Under the pieces are notes generated by a model. The model worked only from the letters and a program-made list of their open reading frames with translations, ran no database searches and was not told the DNA's origin. Shown piece after piece: positions 9,850 to 19,380 of a DNA stretch of 64,000 nucleotides. The position numbers were made by a program, and so were the translations under genes. Source of the stretch: Antitrichia curtipendula (lineage: Eukaryota > Streptophyta > Bryopsida > Hypnales > Leucodontaceae); assembly GCA_951230915.1 (NCBI GenBank), contig OX579638.1:17254696-17318695 (forward strand), read 5' to 3'. Position 1 is the first letter of the stretch, and each line of letters begins with the position of its first letter.

Positions 9850-10212
9850 TCAGAGTCCACATGTGCACTTCTGAGTCACAGGCATATAGTGACCGCAACA
9901 AAAAATGAGAATATCATCATCCGACATGGCGTGGGATATCAAATCTACAGCCCTTTCCTCACAGGTACAATACTCTATGTCAACGGTAGGTGATGAACTG
10001 ATCTCCTCTAGAAGATTCTCCCCTACGGAGGTGCACGTTGAGTGGATACGCGAATTGCTTCTCTGTCCCCAAGAAATTGCATTCCTCATTTTCAACTCCT
10101 CCAAACTTACAGGAGGAATTTCAGCCACACCGGTGTTGGCTATTTCAGGGCGTTCCATATCAGCTGCAATACGCTGTTTGGTCGGCTCATGTACTGCCAT
10201 CTCAGCCAGAAC
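9850..10212 (-). CDS. Exon with Cys/His cluster, upstream of the ParB-like domain
   Basis: The acceptor TTCAACAG lies just before GTTCTGGCTGAG. About 120 codons end in a Cys/His-rich segment: YCTCEE, then CCGHYM, then KCTCG near 9930-9855, a possible zinc-binding module. A TGA at 9850-9852 ends the frame just before a possible GTAGAC donor. It could be a real stop, which would make this a separate small gene, or a C-to-T change in CGA. I do not recognise the domain. Confidence 0.5.
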   Translation of the reverse strand, partial: VLAEMAVHEPTKQRIAADMERPEIANTGVAEIPPVSLEELKMRNAISWGQRSNSRIHSTCTSVGENLLEEISSSPTVDIEYCTCEERAVDLISHAMSDDDILIFCCGHYMPVTQKCTCGL

Positions 10213-10559
10213 CTGTTGAAGAGAAATGCAATTAGAGATTTGCATACTATTCTAGTTCATCAGTGAGATTGCCAACATAAATCTGATATAAATATCAATC
10301 CAGGGTATGTGTGCGTCTATGCTATAATCATTGAGAACAATCCTACAAGACTTCACCGAGAGCAACCCTCCTGGTGGTTTGACAATGAAATATAAAAAGG
10401 ATTTTACTTCCCGTAATCACAAAGAAGTCCTCCTTGCTATACTCATGAAACTGGGAGTACCAGGGAATGAAATCCTGCTTTTGGGTTACGCTACTAACAT
10501 GCCTCACTCTCCATCAGTGAACCACGAGCCCAGGAGGAGAAGAAAATAAAGAGGGAGAT

Positions 10560-12340
10560 CAATCCCTTCCACTAAGTGACCTGATCACTTCATCGAGCTG
10601 CCCTAAGGGCGGAGCCCAAAAACTTTGATACACCCCTCCGAAAAGACCCCTCTCGGTACCGAGAGCCCTTCGGGGGGGGCCGAGACTTTGATAGAATCCT
10701 AGTATTGGCAACTCCCACGGGGAATTTTTTGTTTGTGAAAAATACTAACACGCATCTGTCCTCCCACCATGAACCCCGATACCACGAGGTGAATCAAAAA
10801 AAATGTCGAGGGAGATAAAAAAACAACCCCGAACGAGATCATCAGTTCATTGAGCTGCCCTAAGCTGAGCACAACGACATGAATTACGCACCGAGATGAA
10901 CCTCATGCTTTGAAGAAAATACTAACACGCATCTGTACTCCCAGGTTGAACCCCGATACCGCGAGGAGAATCAAAAAAAATGGGGAGGGAGATCAAACCC
11001 CTCCCCCGAATGAGATCATCAGTTCATCTTGCTGCCCGATGGGCTGAGCTCAAAGGCAATCGCTCACACCTTCGAGAAGACCCCTCTTGGTACCGAGAGC
11101 CCTTCCGGGGGGGGGGGCCAAGACTTTGATAGATTCCTAGTATTGGCAACTCCCACGGGGAATTTTTTGTTTGTGAAAAATACTAACACGCATCTGTCCT
11201 CCCACCATGAACCCCGATACTGCGAGGTGAATCAAAAAAAATGTCAAGGGAGATAAAAAAACAACCCCGAACGAGATCATCAGTTCATTGAGCTGCCCTA
11301 AGTTGAGCACAACGACATGAATCACGCACCGAGATGAACCTCATGCTTTGAAGAAAATACTAACACGCATCTGTACTCCCAGGTTGAACCCCGATACCGC
11401 GAGGAGAATCAAAAAAAATGGGGAGGGAGATCAAACCCCTCCCCCGAATGAGATCATCAGTTCATCTTGCTGCCCGATGGGCTGAGCTCAAAGGCAATCG
11501 CTCACACCTCCGAGAAGACCCCTCTCGGTACCGAGAGTCCTTCGGGGGGGGGGGGGGGGGGCCGAGACTTTGATAGATTCCTAATATTGGCAACTCCCAC
11601 GGGGAATTTTTTGTTTGTGAAAAATACTAACACGCATCTGTCTTCCCACCATGAACCCCGATACCGCAAGGTGAATCAAAAAAAATGTCAAGGGAGATAA
11701 AAACCCTCCCCCGAACGAGATCATCAGTTCATCGAGCTGCCCTAAGCTGAGCACAACGACATGAATCACGCACCGAGATGAACCTCATGCTTTGAAGAAA
11801 ATACTAACACGCATCTGTACTCCCAGGTTGAACCCCGATACCGCGAGGAGAATAAAAAAAAATGGGGAGGGAGATCAAACCCCTCCCCCGAATGAGATCA
11901 TCAGTTCATCTTGCTGCCCGATGGGCTGAGCTCAAAGGCAATCGCTCACACCTTCGAGAAGACCCCTCTCGGTACCGAGAGCCCTTCAGGGGGGGCCGAG
12001 ACTTTGATAGATTCCTAGTATTGGCAACTCCCACGGGGAATTTTCTGTTTGTGAAAAATACTAATACGCATCTGTCCTCCTACCATGAACCCCGATATCG
12101 CGAGGTGAATCAAAAAAAATGTCGAGGGAGATAAAAACCCTCCCCCGAACGAGATCATCAGTTCATCGAGCTGCCCTAAGCTGAGCACAACAACATGAAT
12201 CACGCACCGAGATGAACCTCATGCTTTGAAGAAAATACTAACACGCATCTGTACTCCTAGGTTGAACCCCGATATCGCGAGGAGAATCAAAAAAATGGGG
12301 AGGGAGATCAAACCCCTCCCCCGAATGAGATGAACTCCTA
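10560..12340 (+). repeat. 440-bp tandem array, about four copies, with internal half-unit similarity
   Basis: The phrase GAACGAGATCATCAGTTCAT recurs near 10836, 11270, 11713 and 12146, and GAATGAGATCATCAGTTCAT near 11010, 11448 and 11890, a period of about 435-445. Each unit contains two related halves (both with ACTAACACGCATCTGT and GAACCCCGATACCGCGAG), a run of 7-16 G, and the palindrome CTCTCGGTACCGAGAG. It lies between the two divergent genes and, on the favoured model, inside the first intron of the methyltransferase gene. Short open frames across it repeat with the unit and are not genes. Confidence 0.85.
10650..10665. promoter_or_regulatory. Palindrome CTCTCGGTACCGAGAG, candidate protein-binding site
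   Basis: Perfect 16-bp palindrome. It recurs at 11522-11537 and 11966-11981, with one mismatch at 11084-11099, and as CTCTCGATATCGAGAG at 16232-16247 in the transposase intron. Half-sites occur near 7562 and 15977. Recurrence at several places within this one transposon suggests a binding site for an element-encoded or host factor. This is inferred only from the sequence. Confidence 0.45.
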
Positions 12341-12414
12341 CTCGGCTTATATTGCGCATTGACTAGGATAGCCTATTACTCACCAGAATCATGGATCATT
12401 GTTTGGATTCGTAC

Positions 12415-12504
12415 CTCGACATTTGGAGGACGCAGTTCATTTGGTGGTGCGGATCCACATCCGCCTGGCAAAAGTTTCTGCTTCGACCTTGTGCGCCCAT
12501 CCAT
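12415..12504 (-). CDS. Candidate first coding exon of the ParB-methyltransferase gene
   Basis: An ATG at 12504 opens a 30-codon stretch starting MDGRTRSKQK. It is followed by a GAG|GTACGA donor in phase 0, which matches the phase-0 acceptor at 10212. If right, the intron of about 2.2 kb (12414-10213) contains the whole 440-bp tandem array. The alternative is that the gene starts at ATG 10203, inside the next exon. The evidence is splice phase and position only. Confidence 0.4.
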
Positions 12505-12949
12505 GATTCCTTCTTTTCTGCGCAACAAAAGAATTTTCGCAAGTGAGTTCAGGACCCTGGTAAACATAAACTCTGATACCGCAATGAATTGAGTACTAGT
12601 TCCTTGCGAAATCTAGATCAAGGGTCCTCAGTTTCGACGCCGAACCTTCCAAATACGAACAGGATTGTGGAAGTGCTCGAGTTCCCGACTGATGCAAGTG
12701 CCGGGTCCTCTAAGGTTCGGGCGGCAGTCTACACACCGACTGGGATTCAGCAGGGTCGCTTGGTCCGACCGGGATGGAACGTCGTCTGGGACCTGGATTG
12801 GAACCTCTTTTGGTACCTGCTCTGGAACTTCATTCAGTACCTGGTTTGGATCTCTGGACCGTTGAACTTGTATGATTTTATTTATTTGGAGTGCTTCTTC
12901 ACTCTGCTGAAGCATTCATTCCTATCATACAGGAGTGTTTAGTATTTCA

Positions 12950-13615
12950 CTTAGACATGGCATTGTCCATTACCTTCGGAGAAGGACTTGCCTACCCAGG
13001 CAGTAACTGGAACACAACTTATCTTGATATTCCATATGCCGGGCAACTTTATACATTATGCACTTGCTTTAGAAATATTCGTACCAAGCTGCCTTTATCT
13101 TTGAAATGTGTTATTATCATGTGAAATTTTCAGTTCCACATCCTAGAATATTTGACTTCAGGGTTGTACAGTTCAAAAGACAACCTGTCCAGGACGCACA
13201 GTGAATAGCACTGTCACATTAGTATGTTGGCCATGTCTGACAGACCCTTTAATCATTAGTGTGATAATCATATATGACGGCTAGAACCATTTATCATATA
13301 ACATCTCATTTACTGGCACAGCTATATCTATGTCATTACCTTCAACAACAACCACATATTTGAAATTGAAACTTGTCACTAGCACTTCACATTTCTTGGT
13401 TCGTCTCGCTATATTCGTTCCGAACCTATTATGAATTCTCTTCTTTGTGCATTCTCGATATATGATGTCTGAGGACACTGTTATGAATTATCCTCTCTGT
13501 CCCAGAGTAGGTCGTGTAGCAATATGTGGAACACGTCAATTATAGTGATGCTCTGCTTTAGATCTAAGGCTAGGTTATCCGAGGTATTATAATCTCCCAA
13601 CCTTGCTTAGTTGCC
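12950..13615. promoter_or_regulatory. Upstream region of the transposase gene
   Basis: Non-coding stretch before the transposase ATG, presumably its promoter and 5' UTR. No clear TATA motif at a convincing distance was recognised. A minus-strand open frame at 13478-13281 is short and unsupported. Just upstream, 12775-12860 holds short GGTACCTG/TGGAACCT repeats. Confidence 0.35.
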
Positions 13616-16600
13616 ATGGTGGAATTTATGGATATGATAGTGGTCAGTACATTTGGAGATGACGTTCCAATAATTTTTCCTGCATCTGAAGATGAAGTTG
13701 CCGTAGTCACGGCGTCTAGACTAAGTCTCAGGTTCAATTTACAAGTAGACTCAATTCACGTCGATGAAGACATATATGATGCAATGACGGGGTGCATCAC
13801 TCACAGCATTGGACAAGTCCCTACTCTAGACTCCGAGGGCAGGTACTGGCTTTTGAAGCCTGGGAAATTTAGGGCGTATGGAGTACTAGACTCCATTCGA
13901 CTGACTTCTTTAGTCGCTTCGACCCCTCATCGATCGTCGTCGTCGTCGTTTCATACCCCTCCTGTGACTTGTGTAAAGAGAGAGGCGCTTTCAAAACATG
14001 TCACCATTTTGAGTGATGATTCTGACGATGATCGACCTGGTGGCGACAGGAACGTCGGCACTCCTTCTTAGTTGACATTAACGGGACAAATTAACATGAC
14101 CCCGGCTTCGACAGGCGTTCCAGTTGCAATTAGTGTCTCTGGAGTATCAATCATAGATTGTTTGAAGGGACTTCGAACATTGAAGGGATGTAGAAATGTC
14201 TTGTCAAAGCTTGATTACGATACTATTCCCTTAGAGGTAGTCCAGTCGTTGCCTCCACAGTTCAATGGAAATGTGATCTTCGAGTTGCCTGCACTTGAAT
14301 CCTATCCTGTTCAATCTGAAGCCAAGAACATGGTCGGGATGGATAGGCGCTGCGATGGTCATATGTGGACTAAGATGGTGACCACAAATATATCCAACCC
14401 TATGGGTTTGTCGTTCCGCACTTCCTTTTGTCTAGGTCATCTTCATTGCATGAACTCCTCTTGCGAGTTCCTTAGTCGTGTCCACCGAACCAAGGCCTTG
14501 AACGAAATGGAATGGGAAGGGCTGTCACCTACTCCACTAGCTGTCGGTGAAGTCCATCCTGCTGGATCATCCCTTGTTTGTAAAATCTGCAAGAAACCTC
14601 CTTCTTGTATTTCCCTCTGTAATGTCAAGGTCTACTACGTCACAGGGAATGAGTCCCGTACACGTGCTTTCGTACATTTGGGCACTCACGACCATCCGGT
14701 TAAAGATGGGGAACTTCGTGATATGAAGGACAGAACACGGACTCTAATTGGGGAACAGTTGGAGAGAACACCAAGTGGCACAAATTCTTCCATTGTCATG
14801 GAAGCTACAAAGGAGCTCTTGGGCGAGCTTATTTTGTGTCCTGATGGCGTGCAAACCAAGACTCTTGACTTCAAAGAACTCGTCCCAGTGCTGGACAAAT
14901 GCAAGTACTTCAGCTCTCCAAGTATACGAAACGAGGTAACATCATTCAAATATTTAAGGAGATTCGGTGTGATTGACAGCATCACTAAGTTGAGGGGATC
15001 AAGCAAGTGGGCATTTGTTCAGGAAAGTAAATTCCCAGGTCAGGGAACAAATGTAGACAAAGTTTTCGTTTTTAAGATGTCAGAAGTAGGACCAGGAAGT
15101 GGTGTTGACCTGGTGAAGCGAATGCAAAAAGGAGGTGACCTTGAGGATGCATGGCTAATGTTTGATCATGTCAAACGCGTGAAGGGGTGGACAACCATGG
15201 CATGCCATGTGTATGACTCCATCTACTGTCGTGTAATGACCATCGCTGTATGTGACATGCAATCCGAAGATGGAGAGGCTCAAATTTTATTCTAGAAGAA
15301 TCTGAACTCCGTTGTCGACCGTCATGGCGAAGGCGAGCCGCAGTTTAAAGGATTCATGGCTGATAGTGCCCAAGCAAATTGGAATGCTGTGCGCACGGTC
15401 TATGGATCTGGGGACAGCAACATTCCAATGGAACACCGTGAAAGAACGTGCCTCTTTCATTGGACACAATCCATGGAAAAGCATACTAAAGCGGACATTC
15501 ATGCGGATTTACAAGATCAACATCGTCAACTTTGTAAGCAATATAAGAACGCCTCCACTTCTGAAGAGTCCGAGACTCGTTACCTAGCCATAAAAGTGTG
15601 GTGGTTATCATCAGGGGCCACCACGGAATTGGGACTACATCGATTGGAATTGTGGCTCTCTTTTTGGCATTTTCGGTATCGTCAGTGGGGCGGATTCATG
15701 CAACTTGTAAGTCCTTATCCCACTTGTCTATTATGTCTCCAAATTCGAAGGTTCTATATGTCAACTTCATTTCCGTTAGACTTATTACCTTTGCACTTCT
15801 ATATGTAGAATTCGTAAAGTTCTCCATGCCAGCTTGTTTTATTGCATCCCTTCAAATGCCATTGGATGCTTGCGTGGACACCTTTTCAAACTTGTTTTAT
15901 TCTTTGGAATTTGCGTACAGGCTTTTGTAGGCTAAATTGTATAAATGTTGCATGACATCCCGACCTTGAAGACCGTTCTCGATACCAAGAGGGGTCTCAG
16001 TTCGGGCAACCTCTTCCCCATTTTTCATTTACTAGGAGGAGAACTGTACTCTACATTAGGCACGAATGTATGAATGATGCATGTTGTTCGTAAGTTAAAG
16101 GGTTCCCTCTGTACCAACAGGAGTATTGGCATGATCTCCCTCTTCAAACTATGTCATTCTTCTTTCAACGGATCTGGTATGCAATACCCAATATCAACGA
16201 TTGGTGCATGGCGTTGGAATCTGGAAGGGGCCTCTCGATATCGAGAGGGGATCTGTCTTCGTGTCTCTCGTTGAAAATACATTTATCTTTTCACATGTGA
16301 TGCCTGGTATTGTCAGAGGGTTTAGACTTTTTAAACCTAAATCTTTAAGAATAACTGAAGAGTTCATCTATGGACGTCGGGAAATGATTGTGCTGTATGA
16401 ACTATTTTTCTTTCAGGATCTGAGCGAGTCAGAGCTAGCAGAAATGCCATCGTGCAACCTCGCCGAGACAGTGCACAACAAGTGGCTTCAACAATCCGAA
16501 AATTGGGGAAACGATTTGTACATTGCCACGGTAGACAATTTCGTCAGAGCATTCATGCAAATGGTAAGGTATTACCAATACCTGAAGGGAAATGAAGCTG

Positions 16601-17613
16601 GTACGGGACCAAGGAAGGAAGAACTAATGCTTCGCGTGGCCGAGCGTTCAGCAGAGCGGACGGGAAATCCGAAGCCGCTTACGGAAGCTATCTCAAACAT
16701 TCCTGGTGTGGAAGAATTCTTCAATAGAGAACCTCATCTTGAAGGTGAAGAAGTGTTTGGATCGCAGAAGAGGAAAGCAGACATGGCACTTGGATGCGAA
16801 TATGACTCGCATAGACCGGACAAAGTGAATTTCTCTCATCCACGAATCCAAACACGGTCGTGGAGAGCCACAACAAGTGCATCGAATTTGAACACAATTT
16901 TGGAGGACGTTTCTCAAGGTGTGGATGTGGAACTTCCAGTGGCCCCGTTATATGAAGACATTGGAGGCCAAAGTAGTACTCCAAATTCAACTCATGTATC
17001 AGCTATTCAGGAGACTGTGTGCGACGAGGAGCATTGTCACATAGCACGTTTACCAAAAACATCTGCGAAGGCATGCTTTGCATTGCAGGCAATTACAAAG
17101 AAGAAGTGCACAACGCAAATAGTTCAAAACAACATTGGTACTGCTGCGCCAACATATACAGGTATGATGGTCAATTACAGAAAAAATCGACATGACCGTA
17201 TGCAATTTTTCTTTTGCAACGACGACATTGAACAATGCGTGAAAGGTACACGGCGGAAGTGGGTGTTATCAATACCAACTATTCCTGCGATTTGGCCACT
17301 GAAAATGGGCACCAAACTATCGAAGGCCGAGGTTTTGGCTTTGGAAGTTGCAGGCTTTCAACTCCCGCAACGCCAAGTCATTTCACCCCGAAGATTGTTC
17401 GGTGGAGAAGCTGGCATACAAATTGTGCGTGCGTACCCCATTCCAGCTTTACCAGATGAACATCCCACAACTCGAGCGGGGAAGGTCGTCTGTCGCAATC
17501 CGAAGGCCCCAATTGTGAAGCACCAAAACAATTGTGCATCTGCCCTAACTCTGAATGCATGCATTGAAAGGGTGACGATGATTCCAAATGATTTGGATTT
17601 CGATCAATACTGA
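13616..17613 (+). pseudogene. MULE-type DDE transposase, two exons, two in-frame TAG codons
   Basis: Exons 13616-15706 (donor CTT|GTAAGT) and 16417-17613 (acceptor TTTCAG|GATCTG), 1096 codons including the stop. After an acidic N-terminus there is a Cys/His region (residues about 246-351) ending HLGTHDHP, like WRKY/GCM/FLYWCH DNA-binding zinc fingers. The catalytic core follows: first Asp in VYDSIYCRVMTIAVCD (about 534), second Asp in FMADSAQANW (583), the MULE-type CxxH motif in RTCLFHW, and third acidic residue in NLAETVHN (about 714) after the intron. The C-terminal part has another Cys pattern (KACFALQ, then FFFCNDDIEQCVK). TAG at 14069 and 15293 break an otherwise continuous frame, and both look like CAG-to-TAG. 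It should cut and join the ends of the 17-kb element. The start is the first ATG in the open frame. Confidence 0.85.
15707..16416 (+). other. Transposase intron (710 bp)
   Basis: It starts GTAAGT and ends TTTCTTTCAG. Removing it joins FMQL to DLSESELAEM in frame and brings the third catalytic residue next to the core. It contains a full palindrome CTCTCGATATCGAGAG (16232-16247) and related half-sites (near 15977 and 16110), so element-specific binding sites may lie inside the transcribed region. Confidence 0.75.
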
Positions 17614-17929
17614 ATGATTTGGATTTCGATCAACCTCGAAGGTGCTCTATATTTCTACGGTAATATGTGTATTTTAATTCTTTTGATCTGTGGATGCACC
17701 CTAACCATGAATCCTTAGCAGTGGTCATAGGCCCCCTAAAACCGCGGTCATAGGTTCCATCATCTAGAAATATTCATATGTATAGAGCAATGAAATTGTG
17801 TCACCATTTTTTCATCATCATAGCGGTGTATCCTTGTTTAGTCATGGAACGCCAGAGCTCCCATTCCAGAATATTTCACTCAGTACATCGTCTATTTTTC
17901 GTCCAATTTTTCATCTACTTTTCGGTTTT
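17614..17929. other. 3' flank of the transposase gene
   Basis: A 20-base tail duplication of the gene end (GAATGATTTGGATTTCGATC) follows the stop codon at once. The rest is non-coding up to the right subterminal array. No terminator or polyadenylation signal was firmly identified. Confidence 0.4.
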
Positions 17930-18290
17930 GGCGTCATCACTGTCATGTACTTCCATGCAGTATTTTATGTACTTTCATCCAGTACGTCACCTACTTTCCA
18001 TCACACATTTCATCTACTTTCATCCAAAATTATTTTACGTAATTTATCTAATGTCATGTAATATCCCCCCCATTTCTCATCCAATAATCATGTGCTTTTC
18101 ATCCAACATGCCATCTACTTTCATCCAACATTTCACTACTTTCATCCAACATTTCACTACTTTCATCCAACACTTCATCTACTTTCATGCAGTAGGTCAC
18201 CTACTTTTCATCTAGTATTTCACCTTCTTTCATCCATTATTTCATCTACTCTCATCCAATTTTTTCATCAACTCACATCCAATTTTTTAA
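17930..18290 (-). repeat. Right subterminal array of TTTCATCCA repeats
   Basis: More than a dozen imperfect copies of CATCTACTTTCATCCA and ATTTCACTACTTTCATCC. This is the complement of the GGATGAAA motif in the left array (1560-1925), so the element has long, repeat-based subterminal inverted repeats. Confidence 0.8.
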
Positions 18291-18439
18291 TCGAAAGCTT
18301 CTCCTCATGCTTTAATCTAAAATTTTGTCCACATTCACTAAATTTTTTGGGACTTTTGTCCACCAAATTCCAAAATTTCAGTCATTTTTTTCCACAGAAT
18401 TTAAGAATTATATTTTCTTTTTCCATTTATCATCCAAGA

Positions 18440-18507
18440 TATACGCTCATCGCTCACTATTTCCCGCTCGCCGCTCGCCGCTCCCCGCTCGCTTCCTAGC
18501 AACGTTG
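18440..18507. repeat. Right terminal inverted repeat, GC-rich
   Basis: The sequence CGCTCGCCGCTCCCCGCTCGC and flanks are the inverse of the GAGCGGGGAGC motifs of the left end. It ends at the second target-site copy (18508-18517). Confidence 0.7.
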
Positions 18508-19075
18508 AAGTAAGGACTTGTCTATTCTTGTCTTACTTCAGCATCTACTTTTCTCCACCAACTAAGTGGTTGGAGCAACGATGATTGGGTAGGTCATGTC
18601 GATACCCGTTGGTCTACTTCGGGTTATATTTTTCAACTTGATTCATTATGTCTTCTCTCTTAGCAGAGTCAAAAGCAAACTATAGTAGCTATGTCGTCAA
18701 TGGAAGCAAAATATATTGCCGTAGCTACTGCTACAAAAGAACTTCTTTAACTTCAAGCTCTTCTACAAGAACTTGGTTATTCTCTCATTTTGCAAGGCAC
18801 ACGTTTTTGTGACAACCAGTCTTGTATCACCTTAAGTGAGAATCCAAAGTTCCATGATTGATCTAAACATATTGACCTACGATTCCATTTTCTCCGTGAG
18901 AAAGTCTAGGCCAAGATTCTCAAACTTAAATATACCTCCACCTCTACCATGTGGGCTAACATCTTAACAAAGTCTCTTCCCAAATTTAAGCATCAAGCAT
19001 GCATTCACGACCTTGCTGCAGCTGCCGCTTTTTTTGATTTGAAGCAAGAGCTTGGGGACTAATCAACTATTACTT
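18508..19075 (+). mobile_element. Ty1/copia pol remnant, right half (RNase H)
   Basis: Continuation of the copia element after the right target-site copy. It encodes the RNase H region: WSNDDWVGHVDTRWSTSGY near 18570-18630, AMSSMEAKYIA near 18690, then LSENPKFHD and KHIDLRFHFLRE near 18835-18900. Several stops are present (for example in LL-stop-LQALL near 18748). The frame joins directly to the one ending at 1432, which proves that the two parts were once contiguous. Confidence 0.88.
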
Positions 19076-19113
19076 CTTTCTTATAAACTTCACTTAGCTC
19101 TCAAGAGAGGGGG

Positions 19114-19380
19114 TGCTTACAAAACTGAACATGTTCAAAGAGTTTTTAAGTTACAATTCAAGTTAGCAATTTCACTGTTTCAACTATGCAGTTGAAGAGG
19201 GTGTGTCAGTCAGTCAGTCAGTTACCTTAGACTCAATTGCTATGTTGTGTAGAGTCACACAATTCCATCATATCAAACAATGTCTTTGTCCTTCATAAGA
19301 AGGCTTTGTACTTGTATTCAATTATCATTAATATAACATACTTCTTCAACTTCTTGACGTTTTGCATTCTACACACAACA
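19114..19380 (+). repeat. Probable 3' LTR of the copia element
   Basis: A purine tract AAGAGAGGGGG ends at 19113, then sequence starting TGCTTACA and ending CACAACA at 19380 (TG...CA) of 267 bp. That size and place after RNase H suit a copia 3' LTR. It contains a short GTCA microsatellite near 19204. The matching 5' LTR is outside the window, so the exact ends are unproven. Confidence 0.55.

Larger units (their letters stand above)
5494..12504 (-). pseudogene. ParB-like domain / DNA methyltransferase fusion gene, multi-exon, with premature stops
   Basis: Proposed exons on the minus strand: 12504-12415, 10212-9850, 9675-9014, 8902-8713, 8630-8418, 8325-8110, 7995-7777, 7727-7417, 7336-6679, 6508-6158, 6076-5803 and 5705-5494. 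All have AG acceptors and GT donors (mostly GTAAGT, GTACGT or GTGAGT). From 9675 to 5494 the phases are consistent throughout, giving about 1250 codons in total. Order of the product: possible C/H metal-binding region, ParB-like domain, a middle region, a Lys/Glu-rich coiled region (in 7336-6679), and a C-terminal N6/N4-type methyltransferase. At least seven in-frame TAA/TAG codons plus a TGA are present, each one C-to-T step from Gln or Arg. The junction from the second to the third exon is unresolved. The role is inferred to be modification or regulation of the transposon's own DNA. Confidence 0.72.
1433..18507. mobile_element. 17.1-kb Mutator-like (MULE) transposon carrying a ParB-DNA methyltransferase gene
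   Basis: Complete DNA transposon nested in a copia element. The ends align without gaps as an imperfect terminal inverted repeat: left GGGGAATGCTGGGGAG, right (reverse complement) CAACGTTGCTAGGAAG, with 13 of the first 22 positions matching. Internal to these are GC-rich motifs of the GAGCGGGGAGC type at both ends (1449-1501 and 18463-18495), then inversely oriented subterminal arrays of GGATGAAA. It carries a MULE-type transposase on the plus strand and a multi-exon ParB-methyltransferase gene on the minus strand. The two genes have their 5' ends facing each other across 12505-13615, so they are divergently transcribed. In-frame stops show that this copy is inactive, although it is otherwise well preserved. 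Confidence 0.85.

Noticed and set aside
10331..10549. Open frame on the plus strand (72 codons) before the tandem array
   Set aside because: No domain, no proper ATG at the given start, and it lies inside the likely intron of the minus-strand gene; the opposite strand reads equally well.
10560..12340. CRISPR-like array
   Set aside because: The units are 440 bp, imperfect and lack regular short spacers. The context is a eukaryotic transposon.
12589..12942. Trp-rich plus-strand frame and the opposing Val/Pro-rich minus-strand frame
   Set aside because: Both derive from short GGTACCTG/TGGAACCT repeats. A minus-strand exon is possible but has no consistent splice sites.
5494..15295. Reassignment of TAA/TAG to glutamine (as in some green algae and ciliates)
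   Set aside because: The idea fits the Gln-like stops, but other elements here have stops at non-Gln positions and frameshifts, and both transposon genes end in TAA/TGA where expected. Methylation decay explains it more simply.
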